This document shows positions 33,944 through 43,922 of a DNA stretch of 64,000 nucleotides, piece after piece; the first letter of the stretch is position 1, and each line of letters opens with the position of its first letter. The notes beneath the pieces were generated by a model. That model saw only the letters and a list, made by a program, of their open reading frames with translations, had not been told where the DNA came from and did not search any database. This DNA is from Chloroflexota bacterium. Its GTDB lineage: Bacteria > Chloroflexota > Dehalococcoidia > Bin125. Location: NCBI GenBank assembly GCA_028875225.1, contig JAPPFB010000020.1:62001-126000 (forward strand), given 5' to 3'. Both the position numbers and the translations under genes were made by a program.

Positions 33944-35695
33944 ATGGCTCAACGAACGATCGCCCGCAACATCGCCGCGGCCCGGCAGCGACTCGCCTCC
34001 GAATCGGGGACCGTCGTCAAGGATTGGGGCGGACGGCTGCCGGTCGCCCTGGTCTATCCCAACAGCTACTACCTGGGCATGTCCAATCTGGGCCTGCAGA
34101 CCATTTACGGACTACTCAATCGACGACCGGAAATCGTTTGCGAGCGCGCCTTCTACGACCCGCCGCACAAGTCGGAACGCGGCGATCACCCGTCACTGGG
34201 ACCGGTCACCATCGAGTCGCAGCGCCCGCTGGCCGACTTCCCGGTTGTCGCCTACACCTTGACCTACGAGATCGACTACTACCACGTCGTCCGTTCGCTG
34301 GAGGCGGCGCAGATTGAGCCGCTCAGCATCAATCGAGACGACGGCGATCCGCTAATTGTCGCCGGTGGCGCCGCAGTGATTACGAATCCGCTGCCGCTGG
34401 CCGATTGTTTCGACGCGTTCGTGATCGGCGAAGCCGAGCCGATTCTCGATCAGCTGATCGACACAGTGAACGAGTACGCCTACAGCCCTCGTGCGGACCA
34501 GCTCGAAGCGTTGTCCACAATTCCCGGCGTGTTCGTTCCCGCGCTCGGCGCCGGATCCGGCGTGGAGCGGCAATGGGTGCGCGACATTTCGACCACCGAA
34601 GCGATGTCCCTGGTCTTGACCGACGAGACCGAATTCAACCAGATGACCTTAATCGAAGCGGCCCGCGGTTGCGGCCGCGGCTGTCGGTTCTGCATCGCCG
34701 GCTATGTGTTTCGGCCGCCTCGCTACCGGCCGCTGGAGTCGCTGCTGAACCAGGTCTCGTCAGGTCTCGAGCACAGCAACCGGGTCGGTCTGTTGGGCGC
34801 GGCCGTGGCCGACCACCCGCAGTTGGCCGAGCTGGCCGTCGAGGCGGATCGGTTGGGCGGGCGCGTCTCCGTATCCTCACTGCGAGTCGACAACCTGGCG
34901 CCCGAACTGCTCGAAGTGCTCTCCCGCGGCGGGACGCGAACCGTAACCCTGGCGCCGGAAGCCGGTTCTGAGCGCATGCGCCAGCGGATCAACAAGGCCG
35001 TCTCCGAGGAACACATCATCGAGGCGGCCGACAAAGTGGGCGCGGCGGCGATGAATCGGCTCAAGCTCTACTTCATGATCGGGCTGCCGGACGAAGAGGA
35101 TGAGGACGTCGAGGCGATGGCCCGTCTCGGGCTGGCCGTTAAGCAGCGGCTCGACGCTCACGGTCACGGGACCGAACTGGTCATGTCGGTCGGTCCGCTC
35201 GTGCCGAAGCCGGCGACGGCCTACCAGGAACTGGTCCAGTCTGACGCCGGTCTGGTCAAACACCGCCAGCAGATCTTGCAGTCGGCATTCCGCAAGACGG
35301 GGATCCGGCTGCGCGGCGACAGTCCCACCTGGGCGCGCATCGACGACATCTGTTCACGCTCCGATCAGCGCCTGGCCCACGCGATTCTCGAGATGGAAGC
35401 GCCTTCGGCTCGCGAATGGATGCGCGCGGCGGCAGAGTGGAACCTTGACGGCCCGTTGCCCTGGGGCAGCGGTCCTGGTCCGTGGTCGGCGGTTGAAACC
35501 GGCATCACCGCACGATTCTTTGAACGCGAACTGTCGAAACACCGACGCGAAAAAGCGACGATCGCCTGTCCCCCTCCCGAGATCGGCTGCAATATGTGCG
35601 GCGTCTGCGGCGGCAACGAGATTCCCTCATACTCGCCGAATCTGTCCGCCGCCAATGAGGGCATCGTGCCGCTCGAAGCGGTCGCCGGAGTCTGA
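33944..35695 (+). CDS. B12-binding/radical SAM protein, TIGR03960-like
   Basis: A 583-residue protein. The N-terminal half resembles a B12-binding fold (LPVALVYPNSYYLGMSNLGL), followed by a radical SAM core with the iron-sulfur motif RGCGRGCRFCIAGYVF (Cys near residues 243, 247 and 250), EAGSERMRQRINK and LYFMIGLPDEEDEDVEAMAR. A Cys-rich tail (CPPPEIGCNMCGVCGG) may bind another cluster. This matches the family often found beside RNase G and rplU; here it is next to yggS. The reaction is unknown. Confidence 0.88.
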   Translation: MAQRTIARNIAAARQRLASESGTVVKDWGGRLPVALVYPNSYYLGMSNLGLQTIYGLLNRRPEIVCERAFYDPPHKSERGDHPSLGPVTIESQRPLADFPVVAYTLTYEIDYYHVVRSLEAAQIEPLSINRDDGDPLIVAGGAAVITNPLPLADCFDAFVIGEAEPILDQLIDTVNEYAYSPRADQLEALSTIPGVFVPALGAGSGVERQWVRDISTTEAMSLVLTDETEFNQMTLIEAARGCGRGCRFCIAGYVFRPPRYRPLESLLNQVSSGLEHSNRVGLLGAAVADHPQLAELAVEADRLGGRVSVSSLRVDNLAPELLEVLSRGGTRTVTLAPEAGSERMRQRINKAVSEEHIIEAADKVGAAAMNRLKLYFMIGLPDEEDEDVEAMARLGLAVKQRLDAHGHGTELVMSVGPLVPKPATAYQELVQSDAGLVKHRQQILQSAFRKTGIRLRGDSPTWARIDDICSRSDQRLAHAILEMEAPSAREWMRAAAEWNLDGPLPWGSGPGPWSAVETGITARFFERELSKHRREKATIACPPPEIGCNMCGVCGGNEIPSYSPNLSAANEGIVPLEAVAGV

Positions 35696-35696
35696 C

Positions 35697-36368
35697 GTGT
35701 CGGTCGCAGACAATCTTGACCGGGTCAAGCAACAGATCGCCGACGCATGCGCCAGGGCCGGTCGGGAACGCTCGAGCGTCACCCTGATCGCGGTATCGAA
35801 GTCGTTTCCATTCGCCTCGATTGCCGAGGCGGCAGCCTGCGGTCATCGACAGTTTGGCGAGAACCGGGTCCAGGAAGGTCTGGCCAAGATCGGTCAGACC
35901 TCGGAATTGGAATCCGAGGTGGATATCCACCTGATCGGCCATCTGCAGCGCAACAAGGCCAGGCACGCCGGCAGCTTCGCGTCGGTCCAGTCGGTCGACA
36001 GCATCCGCCTGGCCGAGGCCATCTCGCGCCGGCTCGATCGAGAACTGCCCATCCTGCTGGAGGTCAATGTCGGCAGGGAGGCCTCGAAGAACGGCTTCCT
36101 GATTGAAGATGTTGAGGCTGCGCATAAGCAGATCCGGGGCTTGCCAAACCTCAGAGTCGACGGTCTGATGACAGTGGCGCCCGAAGTCGCCGACCCCGAA
36201 GACGTTCGTCCCGTGTTCGACGCGCTGCGTCGTCAGGCCGAACAGTTGGGCCTTCACGTCCTCAGCATGGGCATGACCAACGACTACGCTGTAGCCATCG
36301 AGGAAGGCTCCACGATGGTCAGGATCGGGCGCGCCATCTTCGGCGACCGGCCGGAGGCCGGGGGATGA
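35697..36368 (+). CDS. YggS/PROSC family pyridoxal phosphate-binding protein
   Basis: PLP homeostasis protein with an alanine-racemase-like barrel but no confirmed enzymatic activity. GTG 35697 starts one base after the radical SAM stop; the product has 223 residues. Visible: SVTLIAVSKSFPFASIAEAA with the PLP lysine near residue 37, FGENRVQEGLAKIGQ, IHLIGHLQRNKARHA, LLEVNVGREASKNGFL and LSMGMTNDYAVAIEEGSTMV with RIGRAIFG. It overlaps proC by four bases, the conserved yggS-proC-yggT order. Confidence 0.95.
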   Translation: MSVADNLDRVKQQIADACARAGRERSSVTLIAVSKSFPFASIAEAAACGHRQFGENRVQEGLAKIGQTSELESEVDIHLIGHLQRNKARHAGSFASVQSVDSIRLAEAISRRLDRELPILLEVNVGREASKNGFLIEDVEAAHKQIRGLPNLRVDGLMTVAPEVADPEDVRPVFDALRRQAEQLGLHVLSMGMTNDYAVAIEEGSTMVRIGRAIFGDRPEAGG

Positions 36369-37165
36369 CCAGGATCGCCGTGGTCGGTGGCGGCACCATG
36401 GGCGCGACGTTCATTCGGGCCGTGACAAATGCCGCCCTGGTCGACATGTCTGATCTCGTCGTCTGCGAGGTCGTTCATGAGCGTCGCGAGTGGCTTCAGC
36501 GCGAGTTTGACGGCATTGCGGTCACCGAACATCTCGCAGGTGCACTCGCAACCAGCGACGCAATCTATCTCTCGGTCAAACCTCAGGATTTGGACTCGTT
36601 GCCAAGCGACAGCAGAGTGGGTTCACGGCTGTTGATCTCCATCCTCGCCGGCTCGACGATTGCCGAGGTAGAGGCGTCAACCGGAGCCGAACGAGTAGTC
36701 CGCGCGATGCCCAACACGCCGGCGCAGATTGGCAAGGGGTTCACAGCCTGGACAGCGACCGACAGTGTGACCGCAGAGGAACGGGAACTGGTCAGCCGCC
36801 TGCTCGACGCGATGGGCGAGCAGCTGTACGTGCCGGACGAGTCGACGATCGACAAGATCACCGCCGTCTCGGGCAGTGGACCGGCATACGTGTTCCTGAT
36901 CATCGAGGCGATGATTAACGCCGCGGTCAACATTGGACTGCGTCCGGACGACGCGCGTCGGATGGTGCTGCAGACCGTGATCGGATCGAGCGAGTTTGCT
37001 CAGCACTCTGGTGAGCACCTGGCGACGCTCAAGGATATGGTGACATCACCGGGCGGAACGACGGCGGCCGGGCTACAGGTGCTTGAGCAACGCGCCGTGC
37101 GATCGGCGTTGATCGACGCCGTCGCCGCCGCGCATCGGCGAGCAGTGGAATTGGGACAGCGATGA
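36365..37165 (+). CDS. proC: pyrroline-5-carboxylate reductase
   Basis: Last enzyme of proline synthesis. The 266-residue protein has the Rossmann motif IAVVGGGTMGATFIRAVTNA, VRAMPNTPAQIGKGFTAW, and the C-terminal signature KITAVSGSGPAYVFLIIEAM, then HLATLKDMVTSPGGTTAAGL. ATGA overlap with yggS and a second four-base overlap with yggT show tight coupling. Confidence 0.96.
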   Translation: MTRIAVVGGGTMGATFIRAVTNAALVDMSDLVVCEVVHERREWLQREFDGIAVTEHLAGALATSDAIYLSVKPQDLDSLPSDSRVGSRLLISILAGSTIAEVEASTGAERVVRAMPNTPAQIGKGFTAWTATDSVTAEERELVSRLLDAMGEQLYVPDESTIDKITAVSGSGPAYVFLIIEAMINAAVNIGLRPDDARRMVLQTVIGSSEFAQHSGEHLATLKDMVTSPGGTTAAGLQVLEQRAVRSALIDAVAAAHRRAVELGQR

Positions 37166-37428
37166 GCGAAGTCCTGTTCGTCATCGGCACGGTGATCCAC
37201 ATCTACTCGTTCATCCTCCTGGGACGGGTGTTGATGAGCTGGATTCCGATGTTCACCAATCGACCCCTCGATCCGTCGAATCCCTTGGTCAAGATTCTGT
37301 TGGATGTCACCGAGCCGGTTCTTGCTCCGCTGAGGCGATACCTAATGATCGGGATGATCGACCTATCGCCGCTGGTCGCCCTGATCGGGTTGCAGATCCT
37401 GGGCAACGCAATCCTGAGCAGCGCCTGA
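37162..37428 (+). CDS. YggT family membrane protein
   Basis: An 88-residue protein with two hydrophobic segments (FVIGTVIHIYSFILLGRVLM and LSPLVALIGLQILGNAIL) separated by the family loop SWIPMFTNRPLDPSNPLVKI, then LLDVTEPVLAPLRRYL. YggT proteins are linked to osmotic/ion balance and to division-site organisation in some bacteria. The stop is 123 bp before recA. Confidence 0.92.
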   Translation: MSEVLFVIGTVIHIYSFILLGRVLMSWIPMFTNRPLDPSNPLVKILLDVTEPVLAPLRRYLMIGMIDLSPLVALIGLQILGNAILSSA

Positions 37429-37469
37429 TTCGCTTCGAACCTCGTGCCCCGGCTTCTTAGAACGTTTGC

Positions 37470-37498
37470 TTGACTTTGATCCGATCCTCCGGTAGCGT
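37470..37498 (+). promoter_or_regulatory. predicted recA promoter
   Basis: TTGACT (37470-37475) and TAGCGT (37493-37498) with 17-bp spacing lie about 54 bases upstream of the recA ATG. AGAACGTTTGCTTGA overlaps the -35 region and has a GAAC half-site of a LexA-type box, but the second half (GCTT) is poor, so SOS control is uncertain here. Confidence 0.5.
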
Positions 37499-37551
37499 GC
37501 GCAGCACGGACGTTCGGACGTCCAGCAGCCACGACAGAGGGAGCGCATATT

Positions 37552-38763
<1,212 letters not shown>

Positions 38764-38801
38764 CCCGAACCGCGCCGGCGCTGCCTGTGGGAGGCTGATC
38801 C

Positions 38802-39317
38802 GTGCCCGCCATTCTGTCCGTTCGACCGACCGGCGCATTGTCCACGGTCAACTTCGACGACGGCACCTCCTTTCGCTGCACGCGCGACTTCGCTCGGCGT
38901 TCGAACCTTTTTCGCGGACAGCAGATCGACTCGGTCTTCGTCGACCGACTGCGCGACTCGGCGGCGTTCGATCTCGCGCGCGCACAGGCAGAACGGCTCA
39001 ACCAGCGTGGTCGCCTCAGCCGTCAAGAGATCGCCGTGCGCATGCAGCAGACCGGAATCCGGGAACCACACATCGGCGCGGCATTGTCTGATCTGACGGA
39101 ACGCGGTGAGCTGGATGACCTTCAGGTTGCGCTCGCGTCGACCCGACGCAACCTGGGCAGAGAACTGAGCCGCAATCCTGACTTGACCTGGTCACGGTTC
39201 CGCAATACGCAGGGACGGCGACTGGCGCTCCGCGGCTTCGGCGCTCACGATTCAGCGGAGGCTCTGAGACAGGCGTGGACGGAAGTAACAGAACCCCCAC
39301 TGGCGCGCGGTCGCTGA
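38802..39317 (+). CDS. recX: regulatory protein RecX
   Basis: Modulator of RecA filaments. A 171-residue, Arg-rich helical protein with the RecX three-helix repeat pattern: ERLNQRGRLSRQEIAVRMQQ, HIGAALSDLTERGELDDLQV and FRNTQGRRLALRGFGAHDSA. GTG start with GGGAGG upstream. Placement 38 bp after recA supports the call. Confidence 0.85.
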   Translation: MPAILSVRPTGALSTVNFDDGTSFRCTRDFARRSNLFRGQQIDSVFVDRLRDSAAFDLARAQAERLNQRGRLSRQEIAVRMQQTGIREPHIGAALSDLTERGELDDLQVALASTRRNLGRELSRNPDLTWSRFRNTQGRRLALRGFGAHDSAEALRQAWTEVTEPPLARGR

Positions 39318-39452
39318 GCCGCGTACTCTGCGAGTCAGAGAACACCCGTAGGCCACCCGCTGGCGTGGAACCCGGCGACGCAGGCAGAGCGAACCAAACC
39401 ACCATGGCAGGCAATGCACTGGCAATGCCAATTCATTTGAGTCGAGGACACT

Positions 39453-40943
39453 ATGTGGGGAGCCCTGATGAGGCTCCTGCGCGGCGGGCCCGATCCCCGA
39501 GACGAGGCCACGCTCGAAGCCGAACGCATCATTCAACAGGCCCAGGAACGGGCCGAACGAGAGGCGCGTGATCGGCTAGAAGCAGCGCGGGAGCAGGCGC
39601 AAGCCGAACGAGAGCAAATTCTGACCGACGTGCGCGGCGCGCGCGACGACCTCCAGCGCGCCGTCGACCGACTTGACCGACGCGAAGCGTCGCTGGACGA
39701 CCGCGTCAAATCGCTGGATGATCGCGATTCCAAGCTCAATCGCGACAGCCAGCGACTGCAACAACGCAGCGCCGATCTGGACGAGCGAGAAGCGGAACAC
39801 GACCGCCGGCTTGAGGAAATCTCAAATCTGACCCGCGAAGAAGCGCGCGGCGTGCTGTTCGAACAGGTCGAACGTGAGATCACCGACGAGGCCGGCCGCC
39901 TCGTCCGTGAGGCCGAACAGAAGGCCAAGGACGAGGCTGAATCACGCGCTCGCAAGATTGTCGCCACGGCGATTCAGCGCGTGGCTTCCGAGGTCACGAC
40001 CGAATCCACCGTCTCGGTCGTGCAGATTCCGTCCGACGAGATGAAGGGGCGGATCATCGGGCGCGAAGGACGCAACATCCGCGCGCTGGAATCGGCCCTC
40101 GGCTGCGACCTGATCATCGACGACACGCCCGACGTGGTGACCGTATCTGGATTCGATCCGGTCCGGCGCGAGGTGGGCCGTCTCTCGCTCAGCCGGCTGG
40201 TCTCCGATGGTCGGATCCATCCAACCAGGATCGAAGAGACTGTCGCCAAGGCTCAGCGGGATGTCGATCGAATCATTCGCGACGCCGGCGAAGAAGCCGC
40301 CATCGAAGCGCATTGCAGCGGTCTGCCTCGCGAGATGCTCGATATCTTCGGCCGCCTGCGCTTCCGCACCAGCTATGGACAGAACCAACTCCGCCACGCT
40401 GTCGAGACGGCGCACATCGGCGCGATGATCGCCCAGGAGATCCACGCCGATGTCGAAATCACCCGCCGCGGCTCGCTCTTGCACGACGTCGGCAAGGCGA
40501 TCGACCACGAGGTCGAGGGCACCCACGCGATCATCGGCGGCGACCTGGCGCGTCGATTCAAAATGTCCGAGGAGATCGCTCACTGCATCGAGGCGCACCA
40601 CGACGAGGTCGAGTTGCGCACAGTGGAGGCGATCATCGTGCAGATGGCCGACGCGATCTCTGGCGGCCGCCCGGGCGCGCGGCGTGAATCCGTTGAGCGC
40701 TACATCGAACGGTTGCGATCGCTCGAAGACATCGCCACATCGTTCGAGGGCGTTGGTCAGGCCTACGCGATCCAGGCCGGACGCGAGGTCCGGGTTGTGG
40801 TGGATCCGCGAGAGGTTGATGACCTTGGTGCGATGCGGTTGGCGCGGGACATCTCGAAGCAGATCGAGGAATCGCTGCAGTATCCCGGCCAGATTCGTGT
40901 GACGGTCCTGCGCGAAACCCGCGCCGCCGAGTACGCGCGCTGA
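39453..40943 (+). CDS. rny: ribonuclease Y
   Basis: Endoribonuclease starting mRNA decay. 496 residues: long coiled coil (about 20-175), a KH domain (SDEMKGRIIGREGRNIRALE near 193-212) and an HD hydrolase domain (RHAVETAHIGAMIAQEIH, LLHDVGKAIDHEVEGTHAII, HCIEAHHDEVE). The usual N-terminal membrane helix is missing: the protein begins MWGALMRLLRGGPDPRDEAT, and an in-frame TGA five codons upstream rules out an extension. GAGGA precedes the ATG. Confidence 0.95.
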   Translation: MWGALMRLLRGGPDPRDEATLEAERIIQQAQERAEREARDRLEAAREQAQAEREQILTDVRGARDDLQRAVDRLDRREASLDDRVKSLDDRDSKLNRDSQRLQQRSADLDEREAEHDRRLEEISNLTREEARGVLFEQVEREITDEAGRLVREAEQKAKDEAESRARKIVATAIQRVASEVTTESTVSVVQIPSDEMKGRIIGREGRNIRALESALGCDLIIDDTPDVVTVSGFDPVRREVGRLSLSRLVSDGRIHPTRIEETVAKAQRDVDRIIRDAGEEAAIEAHCSGLPREMLDIFGRLRFRTSYGQNQLRHAVETAHIGAMIAQEIHADVEITRRGSLLHDVGKAIDHEVEGTHAIIGGDLARRFKMSEEIAHCIEAHHDEVELRTVEAIIVQMADAISGGRPGARRESVERYIERLRSLEDIATSFEGVGQAYAIQAGREVRVVVDPREVDDLGAMRLARDISKQIEESLQYPGQIRVTVLRETRAAEYAR

Positions 40944-40958
40944 GTCGGGGCGCGACAG

Positions 40959-41795
40959 ATGGCGCGCGTCGATCTCCACCTGCACAGCACGTACTCGGAC
41001 GGAACCAGGTCTCCGGAATGGGTGGTGCGGCAGGCGGCGGCGAACGGCGCCGAACTCATTGCCCTGACCGACCATGACACGCTTGCCGGAGTGGCCGACG
41101 CCCAGGCCGAAGGCCGCCGGCGAGGTCTAGAGGTTGTTGCGGGCGTCGAGATCGGGGTGAACGATCCACTGTTGGGTGAGCTCCACGTGCTCGGCTTCTT
41201 CTCGAACGATGCCCCGCTAGAAGACCTCGAACGCCAACTGACCGTCTACCGAACCGAGCGAGAATCTCGGGCGCGACGGACGGTCGCCCGGCTCACTGAT
41301 CTGGGCGTCGAGCTCGAGTACGACACCGTGGTTCGCCTCGCCGACGGCGCCTCGATCGGACGTCCTCACATCGCTCGGGCAATGGTCGCGGCAGGTCATG
41401 TGGAGTCGGTGCAAGAAGCGTTCGATCGCTATCTGCGCAACGACGGCCCTGCATACGTACCGCGCACGCTGCTGTCCCTGGCTGCGTCGATCGAGATGAT
41501 CCACCACGCCGGCGGATTCTCATCGTTGGCTCATCCAACGCGTTACGAGCGTTCCAGCGAAGCGGTCGAGGCATTCGCCGACGCAGGGGGGCAGGGGATC
41601 GAGATCTACTATCGCAACGACGGTCCGGAGGAGATCGCCAATGGCGCGCGGCAAGCGCAGCAACTGGGTCTGATTCCGACAGTCGGGTCTGACTTCCACG
41701 GCCTGCACCCCGATGAGTTGCGTCCCGCGACCGTGGCCATGCCAGCGCATGCGGCACGTGAGATCACCGACATCTTGAGGAGCCTCTCGACATGA
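40959..41795 (+). CDS. PHP domain metal-dependent phosphoesterase
   Basis: A 278-residue PHP protein of the RNase AM / 3',5'-nucleotide phosphatase type. Metal-binding motifs: [66 protein letters not shown] and [20 protein letters not shown]. Relatives hydrolyse 5'-phosphorylated RNA ends or pAp; an RNA role would fit the position after rny, but this is inferred. Its stop overlaps the fabZ ATG (ATGA). Confidence 0.9.
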   Translation: MARVDLHLHSTYSDGTRSPEWVVRQAAANGAELIALTDHDTLAGVADAQAEGRRRGLEVVAGVEIGVNDPLLGELHVLGFFSNDAPLEDLERQLTVYRTERESRARRTVARLTDLGVELEYDTVVRLADGASIGRPHIARAMVAAGHVESVQEAFDRYLRNDGPAYVPRTLLSLAASIEMIHHAGGFSSLAHPTRYERSSEAVEAFADAGGQGIEIYYRNDGPEEIANGARQAQQLGLIPTVGSDFHGLHPDELRPATVAMPAHAAREITDILRSLST

Positions 41796-42250
41796 CCGAC
41801 CTGCAGTTGCCGCTCGACGTGCGAGCGATTCAACAAATCATTCCGCATCGATTTCCCATCCTGCTGGTCGACCGCATTGTCGAACTGGAGCCTGGGCAGC
41901 GTGCGGTTGGACTCAAGAACGTATCGGCTAATGAATGGTTCTTCGAAGGCCACTTCCCCGGCAACCCAATCATGCCGGGCGTGTTGATCGTCGAGGCGCT
42001 GGCCCAGACCGGGGCGGTTGCGGCGTTGTCGGCTGAGGAGTTTGCCGGCAAGCTGGGCCTGTTCGCCGGCATCGACGGCGTCCGCTTCCGCCGGCAGGTC
42101 GTGCCCGGCGATCAGCTGCGGCTCGAGGTCGAAATGGAACGGCTGCGCCGGGGCATCGGCCGGGCCGCAGCGGTTGCGACGGTCAACGGAGAGACGGCCG
42201 CCGAGGGTCGGCTGACCTTTGCGCTGCTCGATCCGCCGGACGACCTCTAG
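41792..42250 (+). CDS. fabZ: 3-hydroxyacyl-ACP dehydratase FabZ
   Basis: Hot-dog fold dehydratase of fatty-acid elongation. 152 residues; [20 protein letters not shown] and the active-site helix [20 protein letters not shown] (catalytic His in [12 protein letters not shown]) followed by [10 protein letters not shown]. Also [20 protein letters not shown]. Convergent with the next gene, 14 bp apart. Confidence 0.96.
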   Translation: MTDLQLPLDVRAIQQIIPHRFPILLVDRIVELEPGQRAVGLKNVSANEWFFEGHFPGNPIMPGVLIVEALAQTGAVAALSAEEFAGKLGLFAGIDGVRFRRQVVPGDQLRLEVEMERLRRGIGRAAAVATVNGETAAEGRLTFALLDPPDDL

Positions 42251-42264
42251 CCAGAGGCTCTCAC

Positions 42265-42642
42265 CTAGAACGTAATCGCCGCCCAGAGCGCCAGGACCAG
42301 ACCGACGCTCGCGACCGTGGTGATCGCGACCCAGCGCAGGTCGCCGCGGACGTAGTGAAAGTCGTGCATCGCGGCGGCGGCCCTGGCCCGGTGGTCTCGT
42401 CGCTCGACCGCACCGACTGTCCCTCCACGGGGACCTCCGGCCGTGCGCGACGCGGGACCGCCGATCCTGCCTGGCTGCTGGATGTTTCCGCTGATCGAGG
42501 CTCCACTGGGCGCGTTGGCCGCTCCGGCCTGGGCGGTCGGCAGACGGTCCTCGCGACCTCGCTGGCCTCGGCGGCCCTGCGGTCGGGCCGCGCGCTGGGC
42601 CCAGTTCGAGCCACCCCTGCCTCGTCGTGAACCGCGTGCCAT
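42265..42642 (-). CDS. Arg/Gly-rich protein with one C-terminal membrane span
   Basis: A 125-residue protein of no recognised family. The N-terminal two thirds is an RG-rich, probably disordered tract (MARGSRRGRGGSNWAQRAAR and ARPQGRRGQRGRED), followed by an RDHRARAAAAMHDFHYVRGD linker and a single C-terminal hydrophobic helix (LRWVAITTVASVGLVLALWA). The layout suggests a tail-anchored protein with a basic, possibly RNA-binding cytoplasmic part. ATG 42642; a second ATG lies two codons upstream (42648). Confidence 0.6.
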   Translation of the reverse strand: MARGSRRGRGGSNWAQRAARPQGRRGQRGREDRLPTAQAGAANAPSGASISGNIQQPGRIGGPASRTAGGPRGGTVGAVERRDHRARAAAAMHDFHYVRGDLRWVAITTVASVGLVLALWAAITF

Positions 42643-42680
42643 CTGCAACCTCCGACGCTTCGCCTATACGTTAGGCGCTG

Positions 42681-42709
42681 TTGCCGAAGTCGACCAGTGG
42701 GCGTAAGCT
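42681..42709 (+). promoter_or_regulatory. promoter of tRNA-Asp
   Basis: TTGCCG (42681-42686), exactly 17 bp, then TAAGCT (42704-42709); the tRNA starts 9 bases after the -10. Placement and spacing are those of a sigma-70-type promoter firing at or just before the mature 5' end. Confidence 0.6.
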
Positions 42710-42718
42710 GACGCCTAC

Positions 42719-42795
42719 GGCCCCGTGGTGTAGCGGCCTAACACGCCACCCTGTCAAGGTGGAGATCGGCGGTTCGAATCCGCTCGGGGTCGCCA
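42719..42795 (+). tRNA. tRNA-Asp (anticodon GTC)
   Basis: Full cloverleaf: acceptor GGCCCCG (42719-42725) pairs with CGGGGTC (42785-42791, one G-T), discriminator G and an encoded CCA at 42793-42795. Anticodon stem CCACC/GGTGG with loop CTGTCAA gives anticodon GTC at 42753-42755. T stem GGCGG/CCGCT with loop TTCGAAT. GTC reads Asp GAC/GAT codons. Confidence 0.97.
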
Positions 42796-42802
42796 CCCTC
42801 CT

Positions 42803-43920
42803 CTACTCCGGCTGCATACCCATTCCGAGTCTCAGGTCGCTCTCGGCCAACTCGGTCCGTCCCGAGTACCAGGTTTCGTCGTCACGCTCGGCGCCTTCGT
42901 GGCAGCCATAGACCTCGACATACTCGGTAAACCTCCAGGCGGCCTCCCGATCGCCCGCCCTCCGCGCCCGCGCCAACTCCGCAACAACCAGGATTCCAGC
43001 CTCTGCCTCAGGCTTTGGGAGCCAGGACACGACGACTCGGTCTTCATCGATCTGGAAGACGTCGATCTGATCAAACCTTCGATAGCTACTTTCGCCCACG
43101 GCGTCGAGGAGCTCGATCGGCAAGTCTGAAGTCGAGTTCAAGTCCGTGGGCAACACCTGTTCGTATCGATCTTTCGCACTGATGTAGTAGGCATCCGGAT
43201 CCGAGCACCCGGGCATGATCACACTCAGAATGTCGGTGGCGACCTGAAGAACGCTGAGTTGGTCAATCTTCAGATCAGCCAACGACGTGAGGGGACGCCG
43301 CAGAAGCAGCTCGGACGGATTGGGCGGCGGCGGCACATTCGATACCCCCGGCTCCCAGCCCTCTGGCGGTTCGAGCACCTCATATTCCTGTGCGAGATCG
43401 AAAGCATTGCCACTCTGGTCGCATGGGTAGGTCGCTTCGCTCTCCTCGATCACCCACTCTTCACGCCAGCCGGTCGTGATCAGCGCCAACACCAGGGTTC
43501 GCGTGACGATCAGGTAGTTTCCGTTGCGATTCGGAAACTCGGGGCTTGCGGACCGCAGCCTCAGTTGGGAGCCGGAGACGGAACGCCGTTCGTACTCTTC
43601 GATCGGAGGTCCATTTCGCTCAACCAGCGCAATGACCGCGGGAGGCAACAAGTCGACGTCAATGTGCGAGAGGTCTCTCGTTGTCTGAAAATGGTCGTTG
43701 TGAACGTGTTCTCCGCAAAACTGGACCGACGGAGCCTGAACGTCGTCGTCCGCAGAATCGGGCAGCACTCGATCACCGGAGTCGGCAGTCTCCTGCTGAC
43801 CTTCGAAGTCACCGCTCTTCGGCTCCTGCTGCGGGCCCGCTTCCTGACGGCACGAAGTGAGCAACAGGCACAGGATCAAGACGGACGAAAAAGCTGTTGC
43901 CCCAGTGAATGGGCGACGCC
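42803..43920 (-). CDS. putative secreted lipoprotein, unknown function
   Basis: The frame encodes a lipoprotein-like N-terminus: a basic stretch (RRRRPFTG), a hydrophobic run (AFSSVLILCLLLTSC) with lipobox LLTSC, an acidic Gln/Glu-rich linker and a folded domain of about 280 residues with four further Cys, as expected for an exported protein. It ends AESDLRLGMGMQPE. No ATG or GTG lies between the carboxylase stop (43923) and the signal; the only nearby candidate, TTG at 43879, would cut the signal. The start is unresolved, and the upper coordinate marks the signal region. No family recognised. Confidence 0.6.
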
Positions 43921-43922
43921 GC

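Noticed and set aside
35505-36257. 250-residue minus-strand frame opposite yggS
   Set aside because: Antisense shadow of a well-supported YggS coding sequence.
37459-37475. SOS box in front of recA
   Set aside because: AGAACGTTTGCTTGA has only one good half-site; recorded as a weak possibility in the promoter entry, not as a separate site.
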